Shown here piece by piece: positions 8,042-14,975 of a stretch of 32,948 nucleotides of DNA. The notes below the pieces were generated by a model that was given only the letters and a program-made list of their open reading frames with translations, had not been told where the DNA came from and made no database searches. Made by a program: the position numbers and the translations under genes. Within the stretch, counting starts at the first letter, position 1. Each line of letters begins with the position of its first letter. The stretch covers positions 1 to 32,948 of the forward strand of contig CAYOEJ010000019.1 of NCBI GenBank assembly GCA_964403015.1, given 5' to 3'. The DNA comes from CAYOEJ01 sp964403015 (GTDB taxonomy: Bacteria; Actinomycetota; Actinomycetes; Actinomycetales; Actinomycetaceae).

Positions 8042-8374
8042 CTATCGCGACGCTAGTCCCGGGTTCCGTCTGTTCCATTCTCGCATGGAACGCGGATAGC
8101 CGTGCCGGGCAACGTCATAGAGTGGAACGCCTAGTTCTTTAGCGAGCTTGAGAGCTTCCTTCATGTCCGGAACCCGGCGTCGGGTCCATTCGCCGTCGCC
8201 GGCGACGAGCAGGATCGCACTTTGTTCAAGGCGGGTGGGCGGCTCGAAGTACGCCTCCACCTCTGTTCGAGAATCCATAAAGGCACGCAAATACTGAACG
8301 GTAGACTCGCGCCCGGATTTCTTTCCAAAGCGGGACCCGCCGTCGTCGTTCTTTTTCCGCGAAAACCAGCTCAT
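8042..8374 (-). CDS. Conserved-looking small protein of unknown function
   Basis: Protein of 110 aa. The N-terminus is strongly basic (MSWFSRKKNDDGG..KK). The middle has a beta-strand-like stretch (SAILLVAGDGEWTRRRVPDM) and a helix with ALKLAKELGVPLYDVARHGYP, so a small alpha/beta fold is likely. There is no signal peptide or membrane segment. I do not recognise a named domain. Codon use resembles its neighbours. The start lacks a Shine-Dalgarno but is six bases downstream of TAAACT, so it is probably leaderless. It is divergent from lpdA and convergent with pepA, so it appears to be its own transcription unit. Confidence 0.75.
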   Translation of the reverse strand: MSWFSRKKNDDGGSRFGKKSGRESTVQYLRAFMDSRTEVEAYFEPPTRLEQSAILLVAGDGEWTRRRVPDMKEALKLAKELGVPLYDVARHGYPRSMREWNRRNPGLASR

Positions 8375-8380
8375 GGAATC

Positions 8381-8386
8381 AGTTTA
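8381..8386 (-). promoter_or_regulatory. -10 element for a leaderless mRNA of the 110-aa gene
   Basis: On the minus strand TAAACT, then GATTCC, then ATG at 8374. No Shine-Dalgarno fits in the six-base gap. Confidence 0.6.
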
Positions 8387-8537
8387 CGGCCACTCGCTAC
8401 CCAAGCACGTCTCGAGGTTACGTGTACCTCGATATTCGACGCCGGTTTAACGGGCATTTGCGCGCGTAAAGTGAAACAATTAGGCCCATGGGACTGGACT
8501 AGCCAGCGCCCCAAGGCCAAACTCGAGGGAGAGGTTC

Positions 8538-9914
8538 GTGTCAGAAACTCAGGAATACGATGTTGTAATTCTCGGTGCGGGTTCGGGCGGATATGCCGCC
8601 GCTCTGCGCGCCGGACAGCTCGGTCTCAAAGTCGCACTCATTGAGGGTGACAAGGTTGGTGGCACCTGCCTCCACCGCGGATGTATCCCCACGAAGGCAC
8701 TCCTGCACGTGGCAGACGTCGCTGATGAGATGCGCGATGCCGATGCTATTGGAATCAAGGGCACCTTCGAGGGCATCGACATGGAGGGACTGAACGCTTA
8801 CAAGGACGGCGTCATCTCCAAGATGTACAAGGGCCTCACGGGTCTTGTCGATTCACGCGGTGTCGATACCATTCAGGGCTGGGGCCGTCTCGTTGCCAAG
8901 GACACCGTTGAGGTCAACGGCAAGCAGATCAAGGGCAAGAACATTGTTCTCGCCTCCGGCTCCTATTCAAAGACTATTGGTCAGGAAATTACTGACCGCG
9001 TGATGACCTCCGAGAAGGCTCTCACAATGACGCAGGCACCGAAGTCGGTTGTCGTGCTCGGCGGCGGAGTTATTGGCGTCGAGTTCGCCTCCGTATGGCG
9101 TTCGTGGGGCGCCGAGGTCACCATTATTGAAGGTCTCGACCGACTCGTTCCCAACGAGGATCCGGCCGTGTCGAAGATGCTCGAGCGTCAGTTCCGTAAG
9201 CGCAAGATTAATTTCAAGACCAAGACCATGTTCGATCGCGTGGAAGAGGACGAGAACGGTGTTCACGTCTTTACTCAGGACGGCAAGCAGTACGACGCCG
9301 AATACCTGCTGATCGCCATTGGCCGCGGCCCCGCCACCGCGAACCTCGGTTACGAAGATCAGGGCATCCCCATGGAAAAGGGCTTTGTGCTCACCAACGA
9401 GCGCCTACACACCGGAGTCGGCAACATCTACGCGGTTGGCGACATTGTTCCTGGCGTGCAGCTGGCACATCGCGGGTTCCTCCAAGGCATCTTCGTTGCT
9501 GAAGAGATCGCCGGTCTGAAGCCGAAGGCAATTCAGGAGGTTAATATCCCGAAGGTCACCTTCTCGAATCCGGAAATCGCTTCCGTGGGCCTTACCCAAC
9601 CGGCCGCCGAAGAGAAGTTCGGTAAGGACAACGTGGAGATCGCCGAGTTCAACCTCGCGGGCAACGGCAAGTCCCAGATGCTTGGAACGCAAGGCTTCGT
9701 CAAGCTCGTTCGCGAAAAGGACGGGCCGATCGTTGGCTTCCACGCCATCGGCGCACGCATGGGTGAGCAGGTAGGCGAAGGTGAACTCATGGTCGCCTGG
9801 GAAGCCTTCCCAGAAGATTTCGATGCGCTCATTCACGCGCACCCGAGCCAGAACGAATCTGTTGGAGAAGCAGTCCTCGCCCTCGCAGGCAAGCCGCTTC
9901 ACACTCACAACTGA
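8538..9914 (+). CDS. lpdA: Dihydrolipoamide dehydrogenase (E3)
   Basis: FAD/NAD flavoenzyme of 458 aa that reoxidises dihydrolipoyl groups of 2-oxoacid dehydrogenase complexes. Visible: the N-terminal FAD-binding VVILGAGSGGYAAA, the redox disulfide GGTCLHRGC (Cys44 and Cys49), the NAD-binding VVVLGGGVIGVEFASVW, the second FAD motif NIYAVGDIVPG, and the C-terminal active-site pair His435/Glu440 in HAHPSQNE. Length is normal. The start is GTG with GAGGGAGAGG upstream. The next gene, 20 bp downstream, is the E2 acyltransferase, so this is an E3-E2 operon. Neither E1 nor lipoate synthesis genes are in the window. Confidence 0.96.
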   Translation: MSETQEYDVVILGAGSGGYAAALRAGQLGLKVALIEGDKVGGTCLHRGCIPTKALLHVADVADEMRDADAIGIKGTFEGIDMEGLNAYKDGVISKMYKGLTGLVDSRGVDTIQGWGRLVAKDTVEVNGKQIKGKNIVLASGSYSKTIGQEITDRVMTSEKALTMTQAPKSVVVLGGGVIGVEFASVWRSWGAEVTIIEGLDRLVPNEDPAVSKMLERQFRKRKINFKTKTMFDRVEEDENGVHVFTQDGKQYDAEYLLIAIGRGPATANLGYEDQGIPMEKGFVLTNERLHTGVGNIYAVGDIVPGVQLAHRGFLQGIFVAEEIAGLKPKAIQEVNIPKVTFSNPEIASVGLTQPAAEEKFGKDNVEIAEFNLAGNGKSQMLGTQGFVKLVREKDGPIVGFHAIGARMGEQVGEGELMVAWEAFPEDFDALIHAHPSQNESVGEAVLALAGKPLHTHN

Positions 9915-9934
9915 GAGAAGAGGAACTAAAGACA

Positions 9935-11788
9935 ATGTCTGAACCTATTAAGATGCCCGCACTGGGCGAATCCGTTAACGAGGGCACCGTTACCACCTGG
10001 CTGAAGCAGGTGGGCGACGAGATCGAGGCCGACGAACCCATTCTCGAAGTGTCTACCGACAAGGTTGATACCGAGGTTCCTGCACCGGCTTCCGGCATTC
10101 TCGAATCCATTGAGGTTGGCGAAGACGAGACCGTTGATGTAGGTACCGTTCTCGGCTATATCGGCGACGGCTCGGGCTCCGGCTCTAAGGATTCTGGTGC
10201 CGACGACGAGTCCGCAGATACCGACTCCGAGGCTCCGGCAGAAGAAGCTCCTGCTGAGGAAGACGCGGCTGAAGAAGACAAGCAGGAGGGAGCTCCAGAA
10301 GCCAAGTCCTCCGGTGGTTCCGGCGGTTCTGGTGATGGCGTCGAGGTTAAGATGCCAGCGCTTGGCGAATCCGTTAACGAAGGTACCGTGACCACGTGGC
10401 TCAAGGAAGAGGGCGACGAGGTCGAGGAAGATGAAGCTATCCTCGAGGTGTCTACCGACAAGGTTGACACCGAGGTTCCCTCCCCCGCGGCCGGCGTTCT
10501 GACCAAGATCTTGGTTGGCGAGGACGAGACTGTTGAGGTTGGCACCGTTCTCGCAATCATCGGTGGCGAAGGATCATCTTCGCAGGAGGCTCCGGCAGAA
10601 GCCAAGGAGGAGCCGAAGGCTGAGGAGAAGGTAGAGCCGAAGGAAGAGGAAGTCAAGGACGAGGTTCCCGCTGAAGAAGAGGAACCTAAGGCTGAAGATA
10701 AGGAAGAGCCAAAGAGCGATCAGTCTGACGCAAAGGGTCCCGAATTCGATGCCAAGGAAGAAAAGTCCGATCCGCCTGTTCCTGCCGCCGATACCGACGG
10801 CAAGTCTGCCTACGTGACACCGATTGTTCGCAAGCTTGCAAAGGAACTCGACGTCGACCTCTCGACCGTTGAGGGCTCTGGCGTGGGTGGCCGTATTCGC
10901 CGCCAGGACGTTGAGGCTGCAGCCGAGGCCGCCAAGAAGGCAGCCGAGCAGGCAGAGGCCGAGAAGTCCAAGGCACCGGCAGCTGCTCCAGCCGCGCCTG
11001 ATGCTCCAGCTGCACAGGGCGGTGCTTCGATCAAGGCACAGCTTGCAGAGAAGGCGCAGGAGGCCGCTTCCAAGCGTGGTACGCGTCAGAAGATGACCGG
11101 TCTGCGCAAGACCATTGCCAAGCGCATGGTCGAGTCGCTGCAGACCTCCGCTCAGCTGACCACGGTCATGGAAGTGGATGTCACCCGCATCGTTGCTCTG
11201 CGCAATGCTGCAAAGGATTCATTCGGGGCACGCGAGGGCGTCAAGCTCACGTATCTTCCGTTCTTCATCCAGGCTGCAACCGAAGCGCTCAAGGCTCACC
11301 CGATCATCAACGCCTCTGTTGAGGACAACGAGATCGTGTACCACGGCGAGGAGCATGTGGGTGTTGCTGTTGATACTCCGAAGGGACTGTTCGTACCTGT
11401 CATCAAGAACGCTGGCGACCTCAATATTGCCGGCATTTCAAAGGCAGTCAACGATCTCGCTAGCCGCACCCGCGATGGAAACATCAAGCCGGACGAGCTC
11501 AGCGGCTCCACTTTCACCATTACCAACACTGGTTCGGCCGGTGCAATCATGGATACCCCCATTATCAACCAGCCAAACGTCGCCATTCTTGGCACGGGCA
11601 TTATCTTCAAGGCCCCAGGTGTTGTTAAGGATCAGGACGGCAACGAGGTTATTTCGATTCGTTCGAAGTGCTACCTGTGCATCTCCTACGATCACCGCAT
11701 CGTCGATGGTGCCGACGCCTCGCGCTACCTACGCGATGTTAAGATGCGCCTAGAAGAAGGTGACTTCGCTTCCGAACTCGGACTCTGA
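9935..11788 (+). CDS. sucB: Dihydrolipoamide acyltransferase (E2) with two lipoyl domains
   Basis: E2 core of a pyruvate or 2-oxoglutarate dehydrogenase complex, 617 aa. Order of domains: lipoyl domain 1 (about residues 2-78, lipoyl Lys43 in STDKVDTEV), an acidic linker, lipoyl domain 2 (about 133-210, Lys176 in the same motif), a long Glu/Lys/Pro linker, the E3/E1-binding domain (about 291-328, YVTPIVRKLAKELDVDL and GSGVGGRIRRQDV), an Ala/Pro linker and the acyltransferase domain (about 385-617) with the catalytic His587 in YDHRIVDGADA. Two lipoyl domains are usual for the actinobacterial SucB/DlaT type. Which E1 it serves cannot be told here. It is directly downstream of lpdA. Confidence 0.93.
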   Translation: MSEPIKMPALGESVNEGTVTTWLKQVGDEIEADEPILEVSTDKVDTEVPAPASGILESIEVGEDETVDVGTVLGYIGDGSGSGSKDSGADDESADTDSEAPAEEAPAEEDAAEEDKQEGAPEAKSSGGSGGSGDGVEVKMPALGESVNEGTVTTWLKEEGDEVEEDEAILEVSTDKVDTEVPSPAAGVLTKILVGEDETVEVGTVLAIIGGEGSSSQEAPAEAKEEPKAEEKVEPKEEEVKDEVPAEEEEPKAEDKEEPKSDQSDAKGPEFDAKEEKSDPPVPAADTDGKSAYVTPIVRKLAKELDVDLSTVEGSGVGGRIRRQDVEAAAEAAKKAAEQAEAEKSKAPAAAPAAPDAPAAQGGASIKAQLAEKAQEAASKRGTRQKMTGLRKTIAKRMVESLQTSAQLTTVMEVDVTRIVALRNAAKDSFGAREGVKLTYLPFFIQAATEALKAHPIINASVEDNEIVYHGEEHVGVAVDTPKGLFVPVIKNAGDLNIAGISKAVNDLASRTRDGNIKPDELSGSTFTITNTGSAGAIMDTPIINQPNVAILGTGIIFKAPGVVKDQDGNEVISIRSKCYLCISYDHRIVDGADASRYLRDVKMRLEEGDFASELGL

Positions 11789-11795
11789 GTTACCG

Positions 11796-11822
11796 CGGAG
11801 CGTGGCGGCAGTCAACGCTCCG
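11796..11822 (+). terminator. Small hairpin just after the E2 gene
   Basis: Perfect 8-bp stem CGGAGCGT / ACGCTCCG with an 11-nt loop, seven bases after the E2 stop. No T-run follows, so it may protect the 3' end or assist the stronger hairpin downstream. Confidence 0.4.
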
Positions 11823-11850
11823 ATATGACAAAGCACGGTATAACGTGATC

Positions 11851-11882
11851 GATGGCCCGGACGTCCATGTCCGGGCCATCTT
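11851..11882. terminator. Terminator between the E2 gene and the exported-protein gene
   Basis: Perfect 12-bp stem GATGGCCCGGAC / GTCCGGGCCATC with loop GTCCAT, followed by TTGT. It is GC-rich and lies in the 170-bp gap between convergent genes, so it can act for both, although the T-run is short. Confidence 0.7.
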
Positions 11883-11959
11883 GTGCGTATGGTGGCAGGG
11901 CCGTGCTGGCGAGGCGTCCGATTCTGCCGCCTCGAGCCCTTGTCCTGTAGCTGGATTCC

Positions 11960-12451
11960 CTACTCAAGACACTCGCGTACGTCTTGCATTCGACTTCCTT
12001 CGAGAATCCAGATAGCACACCGCTCAATTGGCTCATCCGCATGGACTGCTGAGGCAACGTCAATGTCCATCTGTACGCTGCGGACTTCTACGATGCGCAC
12101 AGCCGTTCCGTGTCCGCTAGCATCCACATCTGCTTTCGCCAGGCCCCCTCGAAGTTCATCCTCGTTGAGCTCAGTCGCCGCATTCACCTCTGTGTGGAGT
12201 GATTGAACATCGATGTCTTGCTCTTCAATCCATTCGACGAGAGCGATATCAGCATCGCGGGCGGCCGTTCCGGGAACAGACAGAGCAAATAATGCCTCCC
12301 AATCCTTGGCAAGAATTGCTTCATTTCTTGCCTTGACCATGAGAGTGGCAAAGTGCAAGGTATCGCTTCGAGGCTCTGTGGGTTGAAATAAAAGCGCTGT
12401 GCCGAGTCCCAAGGCAAGCCCTGAGATAACCAACAGAATTCGAAGCAGCAT
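11960..12451 (-). CDS. Small exported or membrane-anchored protein of unknown function
   Basis: Protein of 163 aa with a hydrophobic N-terminus (about residues 1-22, MLLRILLVISGLALGLGTALLF) that could be a signal peptide or membrane anchor. No lipobox cysteine follows it. The rest is an acidic, helix-plus-strand domain (KDWEALFALSVPGTAARDADIALVEW, then DASGHGTAVRIVEVRSVQMDIDV) that resembles the general layout of small NTF2-like or DUF-type extracellular domains, but I cannot name it. Two cysteines lie near the C-terminus (residues about 144 and 161). The start is probably leaderless (TACGAT six bases upstream). It is divergent from the MFS gene. Confidence 0.65.
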   Translation of the reverse strand: MLLRILLVISGLALGLGTALLFQPTEPRSDTLHFATLMVKARNEAILAKDWEALFALSVPGTAARDADIALVEWIEEQDIDVQSLHTEVNAATELNEDELRGGLAKADVDASGHGTAVRIVEVRSVQMDIDVASAVHADEPIERCAIWILEGSRMQDVRECLE

Positions 12452-12457
12452 GGGGAC

Positions 12458-12463
12458 ATCGTA
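12458..12463 (-). promoter_or_regulatory. -10 element for a leaderless mRNA of the exported-protein gene
   Basis: On the minus strand TACGAT, then GTCCCC, then ATG at 12451. This is the same TANNNT-N6-start arrangement seen at several other genes in the window. Confidence 0.55.
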
Positions 12464-12531
12464 AGCGGGCGCTGCTCATCACATTCTGCGGTTTTCCACA
12501 GCGATGAGTTCCTAACCGTTGGCTCGAGCCA

Positions 12532-12537
12532 TAAGAT
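12532..12537 (+). promoter_or_regulatory. -10-like element before the MFS gene
   Basis: TAAGAT about seven bases before a plausible transcript start near 12544, which would give a short leader with AAGGAGG (12550-12556). This promoter model favours GTG 12560 over ATG 12536 as the start codon. Confidence 0.35.
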
Positions 12538-12559
12538 GAATGATGTTCTAAGGAGGCTC

Positions 12560-13765
12560 GTGGCTAAGCGACCACATTTCACTGCAATGATTACGGGATA
12601 CCGGGAACTCCCCTCGCTCCTAGGCGGCGGACACATGCTCGTGTCATTTATCGGGCGTCTTCCGACCGCCATGATTATTATCGGCGTACTTACCCTCGTC
12701 ACCTCGGCTACCGGATCGGTGGCTCACGCCGCGTTCGCTTCGGCCTCGCTCGCACTGTCTACCGGTATCGGCAATCCCATTATCGGTCGGCTCACCGACA
12801 CTTACGGCCAGCGCAAGCCACTTCTCATCCTTGCGCCCCTCAACGTTATCGGCCTTCTCGCGCTGGTGTACGTCACAGATTCGCAAACTCCCCTGTGGCT
12901 CATCGTGGTGCTCTGTGCCTGTATCGGAGCGACGACGTCGCCCGTGGGCGCCTTGGCTCGTGTGCGTTGGTATCCGGTGGCAAAGCAGCCAACACAATTA
13001 GCGAGCGCTCTGTCATGGGAATCTGTGGCTGACGAGATGGCGTTCGTCCTCGGTCCAGCTGCTGTTGGCATATTCGCCGCATCCATCGGCGCCCAAGCGC
13101 CGCTCATAATCTCGGCTGTCATCGTTTTAACATGCGTGATCCCGTTCGCCCTTTCCCGTTTCGCCATTGGACCTGCGATCCGCGGCGACGGCGAGCGCGC
13201 ACCTGCAATCTCTCGTGTCCTTTCCGCAGTACGCACTCCGCTCGTGGCAATGGTGGGACTGGGCATGTTCTTCGGGGCAATGCAGACCACGGTGACCGCG
13301 TTTGCACAGGCGACTGGCGACGAGGGCCGAGCTGGTCTGATCTACTCCGCAATGGGACTTGGAGCTGCCATCACGGCGTTGGGCTCTGTCGCACTCCCCA
13401 AGCGATTCACTCAGGCTCAGCGAATTATCGCTGGCGGTATCGGCATCTGCGGTGGAACATTACTCTGCATGGCTGCACAGACACCGCTCGTACTGGGCCT
13501 TCTTATCTTGACCCCTGGGCTGGCGATCGGTCCGGCTTCCGTAGCCATCTTCACGTTAGCTGGAACCCACTCCCCTCGTGGTGGCGACGCCGTGGCCGTT
13601 ACCGCAATTGGGTCAGTCAACGTGCTTGGCGTGGCACTTTCAGCTTCTGTCACAGGCCAGTTGCTCGAAGCCCATCTCGATTACGGCTTCCTTCTCGCTG
13701 CTGGATGCGGACTGTTTATCGCTTTCGCAGCATGGCTCACGAGCCGCAATCCACAGTATGCCTGA
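12560..13765 (+). CDS. Major facilitator superfamily transporter
   Basis: Polytopic permease of about 401 aa with roughly twelve hydrophobic segments in two halves. The loop after helix 2 has the MFS signature (GNPIIGRLTDTYGQRKP). The substrate cannot be predicted. The layout resembles drug or metabolite exporters more than sugar importers, and no partner gene suggests a substrate. GTG 12560 follows the strong AAGGAGG (12550-12556) but with only three bases of spacing. ATG 12536 in the same frame would add eight residues with no ribosome site. It is the only gene of its unit and is followed by an unusual palindrome and tandem repeats. Confidence 0.85.
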   Translation: MAKRPHFTAMITGYRELPSLLGGGHMLVSFIGRLPTAMIIIGVLTLVTSATGSVAHAAFASASLALSTGIGNPIIGRLTDTYGQRKPLLILAPLNVIGLLALVYVTDSQTPLWLIVVLCACIGATTSPVGALARVRWYPVAKQPTQLASALSWESVADEMAFVLGPAAVGIFAASIGAQAPLIISAVIVLTCVIPFALSRFAIGPAIRGDGERAPAISRVLSAVRTPLVAMVGLGMFFGAMQTTVTAFAQATGDEGRAGLIYSAMGLGAAITALGSVALPKRFTQAQRIIAGGIGICGGTLLCMAAQTPLVLGLLILTPGLAIGPASVAIFTLAGTHSPRGGDAVAVTAIGSVNVLGVALSASVTGQLLEAHLDYGFLLAAGCGLFIAFAAWLTSRNPQYA

Positions 13766-13777
13766 GAGAAAACTTCA

Positions 13778-13832
13778 CTAGCCACTGAGGCTAGCCTCAG
13801 AAATCTAGCCTCGGCAACCTAACCTCAGAAAA
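13778..13832 (+). repeat. Palindrome and three 14-bp tandem repeats downstream of the MFS gene
   Basis: CTAGCC-ACTGA-GGCTAG (13778-13794) can fold as a hairpin, and it overlaps a perfect 16-bp palindrome CTGAGGCTAGCCTCAG (13785-13800). From 13791 three head-to-tail 14-mers follow: CTAGCCTCAGAAAT, CTAGCCTCGGCAAC and CTAACCTCAGAAAA. The hairpin may terminate the MFS transcript. The repeats are not explained by that. Their TAGGCTAG/CTAACCT content recalls DtxR/IdeR-type half-sites, but only loosely. Confidence 0.7.
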
Positions 13833-13947
13833 CTCCTCACTTTGACTCGTCGTCGGCAAACGCCCGCCCGCTTATGCGTGGTCTTTTTGAGCAGCTAACC
13901 TCGATGAACTACACTCGATGTGACCTATTCATTTGCAAGGGAAAACA

Positions 13948-14661
13948 ATGGCTCGGGACGAAGATAAAGCTAAAAAGGCGAAGAAGCCAAAGAAGAAGCG
14001 CTGGTATTCCTACCTTGGTGATGCCTACCGGATTTCAAAGAAGAGCTACTCATGGACTCCATGGGCAGTATGGGGATCGCTCGTTGGAGGAATCCTTCTC
14101 GGTCTACTCGTCGCCTTCCTCACGAAGAGCTGGATCATCTGGCCGATTTTCGGTCTACTGATCGGCATGACGCTCTCACTTTTCGTCCTCGTTCAGCTCG
14201 TCAAACGCGCATCGTATTCACAGATTGATGGAATGCCCGGTGCCGCCGCAGCCGTGCTTGGTCAGATCAAGCGTGGTTGGGTCATTAACCAAGAGCCAAC
14301 CCGATTCAATGCTCGCACTCAGGACATGCTATTCCGCGTTATCGGCCGCCCGGGAATTGTCCTCGTGGCTGAAGGACATCCTGGGCGTGCGCAAAAGCTC
14401 ATTGATGAAGAGCGTCGTGCGATCAAGCGCGTAGCCCCATCGGCTCCCATTGAGGTAATTAAGGTCGGTAACGAAGAGGGACAGGTTCCTCTCCTCAAGC
14501 TCCAAAAGACCTTGAAGAAGCTTCCAAAGAAGATCTCGAATGAGGAAGTTGCCGCAGTGGCGGCGCGACTTGACGCCATCAAGCAGAATAATCTCCCCAT
14601 CCCGAAGGGCGTGGATCCTTTCAAGGCACGCCCTGATCGCCGCGCGATGCGCGGTCGGTAG
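13948..14661 (+). CDS. DUF4191 family membrane protein
   Basis: Protein of 237 aa: a very basic N-terminus (MARDEDKAKKAKKPKKKRW), two transmembrane helices (about residues 36-58 and 62-85) and a soluble C-terminal domain (QIDGMPGAAAAVLGQIKRGW, RPGIVLVAEGHPGRAQKLIDEERRAIKRVAP, then VAAVAARLDAIKQNNLPIPKG). This is the pattern of the actinobacterial DUF4191 family that precedes glnA in many genomes (Rv2219 before Rv2220 in M. tuberculosis, from memory). Function unknown. ATG 13948 with AAGGGAA upstream was preferred over TTG 13933. The last 42 bases lie inside the 55-bp block repeated after the scaffold gap, but the stop codon is present before the gap. Confidence 0.85.
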   Translation: MARDEDKAKKAKKPKKKRWYSYLGDAYRISKKSYSWTPWAVWGSLVGGILLGLLVAFLTKSWIIWPIFGLLIGMTLSLFVLVQLVKRASYSQIDGMPGAAAAVLGQIKRGWVINQEPTRFNARTQDMLFRVIGRPGIVLVAEGHPGRAQKLIDEERRAIKRVAPSAPIEVIKVGNEEGQVPLLKLQKTLKKLPKKISNEEVAAVAARLDAIKQNNLPIPKGVDPFKARPDRRAMRGR

Positions 14662-14674
14662 GTTCGCCGCGCGA
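14620..14674 (+). repeat. 55-bp block repeated on the far side of the first N gap (left copy)
   Basis: Identical to 14775-14829. It holds the 3' end of the DUF4191 gene and a few bases after it. See the gap entry. Confidence 0.95.
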
Positions 14675-14774
14675 NNNNNNNNNNNNNNNNNNNNNNNNNN
14701 NNNNNNNNNNNNNNNNNNNNNNNNNNNNNNNNNNNNNNNNNNNNNNNNNNNNNNNNNNNNNNNNNNNNNNNNNN
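14675..14774. other. Scaffold gap of 100 N
   Basis: Exactly 100 undetermined bases. Both flanks carry the same 55-bp sequence, which is what two contigs with overlapping ends look like when scaffolded without merging. The true sequence probably has one copy and no gap, which places the glnA1 terminator about 200 bp closer to the DUF4191 gene. Confidence 0.9.
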
Positions 14775-14829
14775 TTCAAGGCACGCCCTGATCGCCGCGC
14801 GATGCGCGGTCGGTAGGTTCGCCGCGCGA
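14775..14829 (+). repeat. 55-bp block repeated on the near side of the first N gap (right copy)
   Basis: Identical to 14620-14674. The 314-bp stretch between the DUF4191 stop (14661) and glnA1 (14976) otherwise holds the N gap, a terminator and the glnA1 promoter and leader. Confidence 0.95.
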
Positions 14830-14864
14830 ACGGGCCAGGGAGACTTTCGCGCGTTCAGTGCCGC

Positions 14865-14907
14865 AAAGAGAACAGCAACCAGAAAAATCTGGTTGCTGTT
14901 CTCTTTT
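14865..14907 (+). terminator. Strong terminator upstream of glnA1
   Basis: Perfect 19-bp stem AAAGAGAACAGCAACCAGA / TCTGGTTGCTGTTCTCTTT (14865-14883 and 14888-14906) with an AAAA loop, followed by a T-run (TTTTCTG). It ends the DUF4191 transcript and separates it from glnA1. Confidence 0.92.
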
Positions 14908-14922
14908 CTGCAAGCATGCCTT

Positions 14923-14928
14923 TAGAAT
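14923..14928 (+). promoter_or_regulatory. -10 element for glnA1
   Basis: TAGAAT 47 bp before the GTG of glnA1, directly after the terminator. The -35 region overlaps the terminator and no good hexamer stands out. The leader then holds GAAGGAG as ribosome site. Confidence 0.5.
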
Positions 14929-14975
14929 TTTCTCGAGCGATCAAATGATGCTTTCCACCAATCGAAGGAGTCTCA

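Noticed and set aside
10000..10500. Repeat caused by mobile or phage DNA in the E2 gene
   Set aside because: The similarity is between the two lipoyl domains, which is normal architecture for this enzyme.
12184..12702. 172-aa open frame crossing the exported-protein and MFS starts
   Set aside because: Spans two divergent genes in another frame and has no ribosome site or recognisable domain.
14620..14829. Genuine duplication of the DUF4191 3' end
   Set aside because: The identical length (55 bp) at both N gaps and the fixed 100 N point to scaffolding of overlapping contigs.
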